Shown: in pieces, positions 1-5,119 of the stretch | Position numbering within the stretch: the stretch's first letter is position 1 | Layout of the letters: each line of letters opens with the position of its first letter | DNA from: Cupriavidus sp. | Lineage (GTDB): Bacteria > Pseudomonadota > Gammaproteobacteria > Burkholderiales > Burkholderiaceae | Reading direction: 5' to 3' | Length of the DNA: 5,151 nt | NCBI GenBank assembly: GCA_013362725.1 | Contig: JABFVP010000178.1 | Coordinates: 1-5,151, forward strand | Notes under the pieces: model-generated | Database searches by the model: none | Told to the model about the DNA's origin: nothing | Seen by the model: the letters and a program-made list of their open reading frames with translations, nothing else | Made by a program: the position numbers and the translations under genes

Positions 1-365
1 TGATGGAGATGGAAACCCGCCTGTCGGGCGGCGACCTGGCGCTCGAGGGCCAGGTCGACGACGGCGAAGAGGAATTCGCCCCCAGCGCCTACCTGGCCGA
101 CAACCACAACGAGCCGACGCGCGTGATGGAAGCCAAGCGCCACGACCGCCTGCAGGTCGAGGGGCTGGAAGAAGCACTGGGCAAGCTCGACGAGCGCAGC
201 CGCCGCATCATCGAGGCGCGCTGGCTCAACGTCGAGGACGACGGCTCGGGCGGCGCCACGCTGCATGAGCTGGCCGACGAGTTCGGCGTGTCGGCCGAGC
301 GCATCCGCCAGATCGAGGCGGCGGCGATGAAAAAGATGAAGGGCGCGCTGCAGGCCTTTGCCTGA
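1..365 (+). CDS. rpoH: RNA polymerase heat-shock sigma factor RpoH (sigma-32), C-terminal part
   Basis: The gene is cut by the left window edge: the first two bases finish a codon and 120 codons follow to a TGA at 363-365. RpoH directs RNA polymerase to heat-shock promoters. The visible part covers the end of the central domain and all of region 4. The strongest signal is LDERSRRIIEARWL (visible residues 62-75), followed by the region 4.2 helix-turn-helix that reads the -35 box (about residues 86-112: LHELADEFGVSAERIRQIE, then AAAMKKMKGAL). These closely resemble the E. coli RpoH C-terminus (LDERSQDIIRARWL, ELADRYGVSAERVRQLE, recalled from memory). An acidic linker (VDDGEEEF, residues 18-25) precedes it, as in other RpoH proteins. 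The family is usually about 285-310 residues, so roughly 60% lies outside. The gene converges on the oxidase-assembly operon and is probably not functionally tied to it. Confidence 0.95.
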   Translation, partial: MEMETRLSGGDLALEGQVDDGEEEFAPSAYLADNHNEPTRVMEAKRHDRLQVEGLEEALGKLDERSRRIIEARWLNVEDDGSGGATLHELADEFGVSAERIRQIEAAAMKKMKGALQAFA

Positions 366-383
366 TCCCTGCGCCAACCACGC

Positions 384-413
384 AAAAGGCCGGTCCATGG
401 ACCGGCCTTTTTT
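384..413. terminator. Rho-independent terminator, probably bidirectional, between rpoH and sco
   Basis: Positions 384-411 form a perfect 28-base palindrome (AAAAGGCCGGTCCA and its reverse complement). As RNA it folds into a 12-bp stem closed by a CATG loop, with a GGCCGGTC core and A/U arms. On the plus strand it ends in six T (408-413), 19 bases after the rpoH stop. On the minus strand it ends in four T, about 58 bases after the sco stop. The symmetry suggests that it ends both converging transcripts. It is a strong intrinsic terminator by structure; use in both directions is inferred. Confidence 0.9.
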
Positions 414-417
414 GTTG

Positions 418-455
418 CCCGCGAAGCGCGGGTGCGACGTTATGCCGCACCCTTT
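418..455. repeat. Two overlapping, mutually exclusive hairpins next to the terminator
   Basis: CCCGCG-AAG-CGCGGG (418-432) is a 6-bp stem with a 3-base loop. GGGTGCG (430-436) pairs with CGCACCC (446-452) across a 9-base loop and is followed on the plus strand by TTT (453-455). The two share bases 430-432, so they cannot both form completely. They sit between the sco stop and the main terminator, in the 3' untranslated region of the sco transcript. They could stabilise its 3' end or act as a back-up terminator. The function is unproven. Confidence 0.5.
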
Positions 456-469
456 CGCCGCGGGCTCCG

Positions 470-1090
470 TCAGGACAACAGCTGTTTCAGGTCATGCGCG
501 ATCGGTTCCGGACCCTGGCCGTGGCGGATGAACAGCCGCAGCTTGCCTTGCGGGTCGAACACATAGCTGCCGGCCGAATGATCCACGGTGTAGTTGTTGG
601 GTGAGCTGCCCGGCACCTTGGCGTAGAACACCTTGAAGTCCTTGGCCAGCTTCTGCAGCGCGGCCTCGTCGGCGGGGCGCAGCCCGACGAAGCGCGGATC
701 GAAGGCGGGCACGTACTGCGCGAGCAGCGCCTGCGTATCGCGCTGCGGATCGACCGTGACGAACAGCACCTGCACGCGGTCCGCATCCGGGCCCAGCTTT
801 TCCATCACGGCCTTCAGTTCGGCCATGGTGGTGGGGCAGACGTCCGGGCAGTGGGTGTAGCCAAAGAACATCACCACCGCCTTGCCCTTGTAGTCGGCCA
901 GGGTGCGCACCTTGCCGGTATGGTCGGTCAGCGAGAAGTCCTTGCCGAAGTCGGCGGCGCCGGTGATATCGACATTGCGGAACGACGCCTTCTGCTGTCC
1001 GCAGGCGGCGACGGCCAGGGCCAGCGCGGCCAGCAGGGCAAAGCGGCGGAAGGCGGCGAACAGGCCGGAAGCGGAGCTGAGGCTTGGCAT
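470..1090 (-). CDS. SCO1/SenC/PrrC-family copper chaperone for cytochrome c oxidase, lipoprotein
   Basis: This 206-residue protein is a thioredoxin-fold copper chaperone that helps build the CuA centre of oxidase subunit II on the periplasmic side. The N-terminus has a basic stretch (FRRF, residues 14-17), a hydrophobic segment (18-29) and a lipobox VAAC with Cys30, so it should be a lipid-anchored lipoprotein. The SCO copper site is complete: CPDVCP (Cys81, Cys85) and His171 in VDHSAGSYVFDPQG. The family block VTVDPQRDT (111-119) is also present. Length and motif order fit the family. The ATG at 1090 is fixed because an in-frame TGA lies at 1103-1105 with no other start codon between. No good ribosome binding site precedes it. 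It is the last gene of the minus-strand operon, 111 bases after ctaB. A canonical SCO function is very likely. Confidence 0.95.
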   Translation of the reverse strand: MPSLSSASGLFAAFRRFALLAALALAVAACGQQKASFRNVDITGAADFGKDFSLTDHTGKVRTLADYKGKAVVMFFGYTHCPDVCPTTMAELKAVMEKLGPDADRVQVLFVTVDPQRDTQALLAQYVPAFDPRFVGLRPADEAALQKLAKDFKVFYAKVPGSSPNNYTVDHSAGSYVFDPQGKLRLFIRHGQGPEPIAHDLKQLLS

Positions 1091-1120
1091 GCGGGGGACG
1101 GGTCAGGGATGAGAAGGAAA

Positions 1121-1147
1121 CAGCATGCAGTATCGCCGATCATGCTG
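1121..1147. repeat. Short inverted repeat upstream of sco
   Basis: CAGCATG (1121-1127) and CATGCTG (1141-1147) form a perfect 7-base inverted repeat with a 13-base spacer. It lies 31-57 bases upstream of the sco ATG. It could be a protein-binding site or an RNA hairpin in the sco leader. I do not recognise a specific regulator, and a repeat of this size can arise by chance. Confidence 0.3.
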
Positions 1148-1154
1148 CTGCACT

Positions 1155-1190
1155 CGCGCCGGCGCGGCAAGATGCCGCAGCCGGGCGCAC
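1155..1190 (-). promoter_or_regulatory. GC-rich hairpin between ctaB and sco (possible attenuator or RNA-stability element)
   Basis: Just after the ctaB stop, the minus strand carries an imperfect hairpin: GCGGCA and TGCCGC pair around a TCT loop, and the stem is extended outward by GC-rich pairs with two bulged C residues. No T tract follows, so it is not a normal intrinsic terminator. It may protect the upstream ctaA-ctaB part of the message or reduce read-through into sco. This 111-base gap is by far the loosest junction downstream of ctaA, and I found no convincing promoter in it. Confidence 0.4.
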
Positions 1191-1201
1191 GCTGACGCAG
1201 G

Positions 1202-2146
1202 TCAGACCTGCGGCACGAACTTGAAGTAGTGGTCGACCAGCAGCGCGGCGAACAGCAGCGACAGGTACAGGATCGAAAAGCGGAAGGTGCGCTGCGCCAG
1301 TTCGTCCGAATAGTTGCGGTAGAGCTTCCAGGCATAGGCCAGGAAGCCCGCGCCCAGCGCCAGCGCGGCCGCCAGGTAGATGTAGCCGCTCATGCCGTAG
1401 ACAAAGGGCAGCAGCGTCGCCGCGATCATGATCAGCGTGTACAGCAGGATATGCAGCAGCGTATAGCGTTCGCCGTGCGTGACCGGCAGCATCGGCAGGC
1501 CGGACTTGGCGTAGTCGGCGCGGCGGTACAACGCCAGCGCCCAGAAGTGCGGCGGGGTCCAGGTAAAGATGATCAGCACCAGGAACCAGGCCTCGGCCGG
1601 CACCTCGCCCGCGACCGCGGCCCAGCCCAGCGCCGGCGGCATCGCGCCGGACAGGCCGCCGATGACGATGTTCTGCGGCGTGGCCGGCTTGAGCAGGATG
1701 GTGTAGACCACCGCATAGCCCAGGAACGTGGCAAAGGTCAGCCACATGGTCAGGTCGTTGGCGTAGACGTGCAGCAGCCACATGCCCGCGCCGCCCAGGA
1801 TGGCGGAGAACACCAGCGTCTGGCGCGTGGTGATCTCGCCGGTGGCCGACGGGCGCCAGGCGGTGCGGCGCATCAGCGCATCGATCTTCTGCTCGACCAG
1901 GCAATTGAGGGCGAAGGCCGCGCCGGCCAGCAGCCAGATGCCGGCGGCGCCGCCGATCAGCACTGGCCACGGCACCATGCCGGGCGTGGCGAGGAACATG
2001 CCGATGATGGCGCAGAACACGGCCAGCTGCGTCACGCGGGGCTTGGTCAGGGCGGCATATTGCCGGGCAAGGTGCCGCATGCGGCTCAACTTGCCCAGGG
2101 AATGAGGGTGGGTAGCAGTAACCACGGAAGGAGTCTTGTCTTTCAT
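1202..2146 (-). CDS. ctaB: Protoheme IX farnesyltransferase (heme O synthase)
   Basis: This 314-residue inner-membrane prenyltransferase (UbiA superfamily; CtaB/CyoE/COX10) transfers a farnesyl group from farnesyl diphosphate to heme b, making heme o. The first active-site motif NxxxExxxDxxMxRT is at residues 81-95 (Asn81, Glu85, Asp89, Met92, Thr95) and is followed by RPSATGEI. The second, YRRADYAKSGLPMLPV, is at 207-222 (Asp211). TPPHFWALA (197-205) is also typical of the family. About nine hydrophobic helices follow a basic cytoplasmic N-terminus of about 37 residues. The ATG at 2146 overlaps the ctaA stop in an ATGA arrangement, and no Shine-Dalgarno sequence is visible, so translation is probably coupled to ctaA. 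This overlap favours the first Met over Met23. The product feeds directly into CtaA. The gene is also named cyoE; ctaB is preferred here because of the ctaA neighbour. Confidence 0.97.
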   Translation of the reverse strand: MKDKTPSVVTATHPHSLGKLSRMRHLARQYAALTKPRVTQLAVFCAIIGMFLATPGMVPWPVLIGGAAGIWLLAGAAFALNCLVEQKIDALMRRTAWRPSATGEITTRQTLVFSAILGGAGMWLLHVYANDLTMWLTFATFLGYAVVYTILLKPATPQNIVIGGLSGAMPPALGWAAVAGEVPAEAWFLVLIIFTWTPPHFWALALYRRADYAKSGLPMLPVTHGERYTLLHILLYTLIMIAATLLPFVYGMSGYIYLAAALALGAGFLAYAWKLYRNYSDELAQRTFRFSILYLSLLFAALLVDHYFKFVPQV

Positions 2147-3246
2147 GTGGCGCGGGCGGCGTTCGGCACGGCAGCGGGGGCGCCTGCGGCCCGGGTCGTC
2201 AGCCCGATATTGTAGTGGAGACGGACAAGCAGCAGCAGCAGCACCGCGGCGCCGCCGTTATGCGCGACCGCCGCCCCCAGCGGCCAGTCGAACACGATAT
2301 TGGACAGCCCGGTGGCCAGTTGCAGCACCAGCGCCGCCAGCAGCCAGCCGGCGGCGCGGCTGAGCCCTTCGAGCCGGCGCGCGCGCAGGCCGAACCATGC
2401 AAGGTAGCCCAGCACGACCACGGCAAAGCCGCGATGCACCCAGTGGATCGCCACCAGCGCCGCATGCGGGATGTAGTCGCCGTCGGCGGTCATGCCCAAC
2501 TGGCGCCACAGCGTGAAGCCATGGCGGAAATCCATCTCCGGCACCAGCTGGCCGTTGCACAGCGGGAAGTCGGTGCAGGCCAGCACCGCATAGTTGGTGC
2601 TGACCCAGCCGCCCAGGAAGATCTGGACCACCAGCAGCAGCAGGCCGATGCGCACCGGCCAGCGTAGCCGCGCCGCCTGCGGTGCGACCAGGTGCGGCGG
2701 GTCGTTGCGCGAGCCCAGCTGGATCAGCACCGCCAGCAGCGCCATGCCCAGCATCAGGTGCGTGACGACGATGATGGGCTGCAACTTCAGCGTCACGGTG
2801 AAGGCGCCGAAGGCGCCCTGCACGCACACCAGCAGCAGCACGCCGGTGGCGAACCACGGCGATTGCTTCAGCTCGCGCCGCCTGGCCCACGCCAGCACCA
2901 TCAGCGTGATGATCAGCACGCCGACGGCCATGGCGAAGTAGCGGTGGATCATCTCGATCCAGGCCTTGGCCAGCGTCACCGGTCCGCTGGGCAGCGCGGT
3001 CTCGGCCGCGCGGATCGGCTCCATCGCCGCATGCGGGTTGGAATGGCCGTAGCAGCCGGGCCAGTCCGGGCAACCCAGTCCGGAGTCGGTCAGCCGCGTG
3101 AAGCTGCCGAACATGATCAGGTCCAGTGTCAGGAACGCCGTGATCCAGGCGAGCTTGCGGTACTTGTTGCGGTCGCCCTTCACCATCACGTAGGACAGCG
3201 GGAACAGCGCGATCAGCACGCCGATGATGGCCAGTTGCAGCAGCAT
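2143..3246 (-). CDS. ctaA: Heme A synthase, CtaA/COX15 family
   Basis: This 367-residue inner-membrane protein oxidises the C8 methyl group of heme o to the formyl group of heme a. The expected heme-ligand histidines are visible: His101 in EMIHRYFA (with Glu98), His163 in VTHLMLG, His268 or His271 in IHWVHR, and His329 in AHNGGA. Two cysteine pairs lie in periplasmic loops: Cys59/Cys65 in GCPDWPGCYG and Cys224/Cys230 in CTDFPLC. Compared with the roughly 300-residue Bacillus protein there is an additional hydrophobic segment at residues 1-22, then a basic loop (KGDRNKYRK, 23-31), then the usual first helix (33-50). The start has a good Shine-Dalgarno sequence. The stop overlaps the ctaB start by four bases. 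The C-terminal tail from about 352 is Ala/Pro-rich and probably unstructured. Confidence 0.97.
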   Translation of the reverse strand: MLLQLAIIGVLIALFPLSYVMVKGDRNKYRKLAWITAFLTLDLIMFGSFTRLTDSGLGCPDWPGCYGHSNPHAAMEPIRAAETALPSGPVTLAKAWIEMIHRYFAMAVGVLIITLMVLAWARRRELKQSPWFATGVLLLVCVQGAFGAFTVTLKLQPIIVVTHLMLGMALLAVLIQLGSRNDPPHLVAPQAARLRWPVRIGLLLLVVQIFLGGWVSTNYAVLACTDFPLCNGQLVPEMDFRHGFTLWRQLGMTADGDYIPHAALVAIHWVHRGFAVVVLGYLAWFGLRARRLEGLSRAAGWLLAALVLQLATGLSNIVFDWPLGAAVAHNGGAAVLLLLLVRLHYNIGLTTRAAGAPAAVPNAARAT

Positions 3247-3250
3247 GCCG

Positions 3251-3257
3251 TCCCCTC
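3251..3257 (-). promoter_or_regulatory. Ribosome binding site of ctaA
   Basis: On the minus strand GAGGGGA lies four bases before the ctaA ATG. It overlaps the TGA stop (3256-3258) of the upstream SCO-like gene, which leaves only nine bases between the two genes. This is the clearest Shine-Dalgarno sequence in the operon. It fixes the ctaA start and suggests that re-initiating ribosomes help translate ctaA. Confidence 0.75.
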
Positions 3258-3906
3258 AACCAATGCGCGAGACCTTGAGCAGCTTCTTCAGGTCGCCGCT
3301 CATCTTCTTGGGATCCGGGTCCTGCGGGAAGCGCATCATCAGGTTGCCCAGCGGGTCGACCAGGAACAGCGTGTCCTCGGCGCGCTTGCCCGGCTCGGCC
3401 GGCAGCCATTGCTGCGCGGCCTGGCGGTCGATGCGCAGGAAGCGCACGCCGGCGTAGGGCTCGTTGTAGGCGGCGACCAGGCGTTCATCGATCTCGCCTT
3501 CGTCGGTCACCAGCCACACCGGCACGATGCGCTGGCGGTCCTGCCCCTGCCCGGCGCGGATCTGGCGGATGGTAAACAGCTTTTTGGCGCAAGCCTCGTC
3601 GCAGTCCGACGGAGCGGCGCTGACCAGCAGCCATTTGCCGCGGAACTGCTCCAGCGGCACGGCCTGGCCCTGCTCGTCGGTGACGCGTACCGGCGGCATC
3701 GGCCGCTGCGGGTCGACCAGCGCGCCGTAGTTGGTGGCGCCGCCGCGCGGCTTGATCACGTAGTAGGTGAAGTAGGAGGCGATCACCGGCGACGCGCACA
3801 CCAGCAGCAGCATCAGCATCTGCAGGCGGCCACGGCGCGTGCGCGCGTCGATGCGGGGGTCGCGCGGCGAGGCCGCGGCGGCCGGGGCGGAATCTTGCTG
3901 TGCCAT
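3256..3906 (-). CDS. Membrane-anchored SCO-like thioredoxin-fold protein with CxxxC but no histidine
   Basis: I recognise no established gene name for this 216-residue protein. A cytoplasmic N-terminus rich in Ala, Pro and Arg (1-27) is followed by one membrane helix (about 29-50), then a periplasmic domain of about 165 residues. That domain resembles SCO/thioredoxin proteins: LEQFRGKWLLVSAAPSDC (85-102) matches the SCO pattern of a loop before the CxxxC strand, with Cys102 and Cys106 in CDEAC. FLVDPLGNLMMRF (181-193) lines up with the SCO VFDPQGKLRLF strand. The SCO histidine before that strand is replaced (Ala by my alignment), the Pro after the second Cys is missing, and the whole protein has no histidine. 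The ATG at 3906 is preferred: AAAGGA lies 12 bases upstream, whereas the TTG at 3960 has no binding site and adds a polar tail. Its place between SURF1 and ctaA points to oxidase assembly, perhaps as a thiol reductant. That role is inferred. Confidence 0.85.
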   Translation of the reverse strand: MAQQDSAPAAAASPRDPRIDARTRRGRLQMLMLLLVCASPVIASYFTYYVIKPRGGATNYGALVDPQRPMPPVRVTDEQGQAVPLEQFRGKWLLVSAAPSDCDEACAKKLFTIRQIRAGQGQDRQRIVPVWLVTDEGEIDERLVAAYNEPYAGVRFLRIDRQAAQQWLPAEPGKRAEDTLFLVDPLGNLMMRFPQDPDPKKMSGDLKKLLKVSRIG

Positions 3907-3979
3907 GGAGTACGTCTGTCCTTTGTCTTCGGCAAGCCTATGCACCGGTTTGCGGCGCAAGGGCGGTCAATTCATTCGA

Positions 3980-4735
3980 TCAGGGTGCGGCCAGCCGCCG
4001 TGCGCGGCGCCAGCCCAGCACGACCACCAGCACCACCGTCAGGGCGGCCAGCCCGAACCACTGGAAGGCATAGCCATAGTGGCGCTCGGCGCCGACGTCG
4101 GCAGGCGGCCAGTCGCGCGCCAGGCCGTCACCGCTGTCGTTGCGCTGCTCGATCACCAGCGGATGCAGGGCCAGGCCGGTTTCGGCGGCATACGGCGCGA
4201 TCTCGAGGTTCTGGCGGATCCTGCTGCCCGCGGCCTCCTGGCCCAGGCTATAGACCCTCGGCACGCCGGCCAGTGCCGTGCCCGTGATGGTCACCTCACC
4301 CTCGGGTGTCGGGAACGGCGCGATCCGGGTGCGATCCTCGGCATCGCGCGGCAGCCAGCCGCGCAGCACCAGCACCGCGCGCATGGCGCCGGCCTGATCC
4401 GGCGCCGCGCCGATCACCAGCGGCGTCACCACCAGGAAGCCGGCGCGGCTGTCGCCGCTGCGTCCGCCGCTGCCGTGGGGGCGATTATCCAGCAAGACGG
4501 TGCGCGATGCGTCGAAGCGCCCGGTCACGCGCACCGCGCGGTCGGTCACAACTTGTGACAGTGGCGCCGTGCCCAGCACCACCGGCGGCCGGGTTGCGAG
4601 CGCCTGCAGCCGTGCGGCACGCGCTTCCTTCTCATGCGCGCGACCGAGCTGCCAGTTTCCCAGCGCACAGGTCACCGCGATGACGACCAGCGCGGCGGCC
4701 AGCGGCAACGGGCTGGCGAAGCGGCGCCAGCTCAT
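3980..4735 (-). CDS. SURF1 family cytochrome c oxidase assembly protein
   Basis: SURF1 (Shy1 in yeast) is an inner-membrane factor that helps insert heme a into oxidase subunit I; bacterial members bind heme a. This 251-residue protein has the family layout: an N-terminal helix (about 8-26) running into LGNWQLGRAHEKEAR (25-39), a large periplasmic domain, and a C-terminal helix (about 222-241). Family motifs in order are LLDNRPH (81-87), LRGWLPRD (124-131), RQNLE (174-178), PLVIEQ (192-197) and RHYGYAFQWFGL (218-229). His219 matches the conserved histidine implicated in heme binding. The open frame runs on upstream to 5059, but that part overlaps the divergent gene at 4826-5035 and has no membrane-protein character, so the ATG at 4735 is chosen. 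GGGGA lies only two bases before it, a poor binding-site spacing. It is the first gene of the operon, 73 bases before the SCO-like gene. Confidence 0.95.
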   Translation of the reverse strand: MSWRRFASPLPLAAALVVIAVTCALGNWQLGRAHEKEARAARLQALATRPPVVLGTAPLSQVVTDRAVRVTGRFDASRTVLLDNRPHGSGGRSGDSRAGFLVVTPLVIGAAPDQAGAMRAVLVLRGWLPRDAEDRTRIAPFPTPEGEVTITGTALAGVPRVYSLGQEAAGSRIRQNLEIAPYAAETGLALHPLVIEQRNDSGDGLARDWPPADVGAERHYGYAFQWFGLAALTVVLVVVLGWRRARRLAAP

Positions 4736-4766
4736 CGTCCCCGCGGCACTGTGAAGCGCGCCCCGG

Positions 4767-4775
4767 TGCGATAAT
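4767..4775 (+). promoter_or_regulatory. Candidate extended -10 promoter in the SURF1 / DUF2909 divergent region
   Basis: TGCGATAAT matches an extended -10 (TGnTATAAT) at eight of the nine positions counting the free one. It is the only clearly AT-rich patch in the 90-base gap between the two divergent starts. Transcription would begin near 4782, giving a leader of about 45 bases for the plus-strand gene. No good -35 is seen at the usual distance, which an extended -10 can tolerate. On the other strand CATTAT (4776-4771) matches TATAAT at four of six positions and could serve the SURF1 operon. The assignment is by sequence match only. Confidence 0.45.
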
Positions 4776-4825
4776 GGCCCTGTGCGCCGCACTTCGCGCC
4801 GCGCCTGCCCCCGACCCGCTTCGCC

Positions 4826-5035
4826 ATGCGCTTTGTCATCATCATTGCCTTCATCCTGATCATTGCCAGCCTGGCCTCGGCCCTGTTTTTCATGATGCGC
4901 GACCGCGGCAAGACGCCCAACATGATGCGCTCGCTGATGCTGCGCGTGGGCTTCTCGGTGGCGCTGTTCCTGTTCATCCTGTTCTCGAGCTGGATGGGCT
5001 GGATCCACAGCACCGGCATCCGCATGGCGCCCTGA
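4826..5035 (+). CDS. Small twin-transmembrane protein, DUF2909-like
   Basis: This 69-residue protein has two hydrophobic helices (about 2-23 and 40-60) joined by a short basic loop (MRDRGKTPNMMRS, 24-36). By the positive-inside rule the loop is cytoplasmic and both ends face the periplasm. I recognise it as the small twin-membrane protein (DUF2909 type) commonly found beside SURF1 and oxidase subunit III genes in Burkholderiales; this is from memory of gene order. The function is unknown. It is transcribed away from the SURF1 operon, with 90 bases between starts, and a strong terminator follows 36-84 bases after its stop. No clear Shine-Dalgarno sequence precedes the ATG. Its size and context suggest a subunit-like or assembly role in the oxidase, which is inferred only. 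Confidence 0.85.
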   Translation: MRFVIIIAFILIIASLASALFFMMRDRGKTPNMMRSLMLRVGFSVALFLFILFSSWMGWIHSTGIRMAP

Positions 5036-5070
5036 ACCGGCGCGCCGCGGCGGCTCCATCCGGGGCCCGC

Positions 5071-5119
5071 AAAAGACAATCGCCGCAGGCTGGCCAGGCC
5101 CCTGCGGCGTTTCTCTTTT
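5071..5119. terminator. Symmetric Rho-independent terminator after the DUF2909-like gene
   Basis: CGCCGCAGG (5081-5089) pairs with CCTGCGGCG (5101-5109), giving a 9-bp GC stem with an 11-base loop. It is followed on the plus strand by TTTCTCTTTT (5110-5119). Upstream, AAAAGA (5071-5076) mirrors TCTTTT (5114-5119), so the minus-strand transcript also ends in a U-rich tail. This should end the 4826-5035 transcript and probably also a converging minus-strand gene beyond the window. Subunit III of the oxidase (ctaE) is my guess for that gene. Confidence 0.85.

Noticed and set aside
1128..1136. GATACT-like -10 box upstream of sco
   Set aside because: It matches only four of six positions and has no -35 at a suitable distance, so a sco promoter cannot be claimed.
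1229..2215. A 328-codon plus-strand open frame opposite ctaB
   Set aside because: Same composition artefact; ctaB has complete active-site motifs in the true frame.
2228..2243. CAG trinucleotide runs here and near 2632, 2830 and 3800
   Set aside because: These are CTG leucine codons of membrane helices in biased codon use, read on the other strand. They are too short to count as repeats of their own.
2258..3409. A 383-codon minus-strand open frame overlapping ctaA
   Set aside because: It is a frame-shifted shadow of ctaA and the end of the SCO-like gene, made of Ala/Gly/Arg/Pro-rich sequence with no membrane helices.
3907..3960. Upstream TTG start for the SCO-like gene, and a TTGACC box near 3968 as its own promoter
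   Set aside because: There is no ribosome binding site before the TTG. No -10-like hexamer occurs at 16-18 bases from TTGACC; the nearest AT-richer patch is too far away.
2692..4287. A 531-codon plus-strand open frame opposite ctaA, the SCO-like gene and SURF1
   Set aside because: It is antisense to three well-recognised genes and rich in Gln, His, Arg and Ala, as expected from reading high-GC codons backwards. It has no recognisable domain.
4736..5059. N-terminal extension of SURF1 by 108 codons
   Set aside because: The extension is polar, His/Arg/Gln-rich and fully overlaps the small plus-strand membrane gene. The normal SURF1 N-terminal helix begins right after the ATG at 4735.
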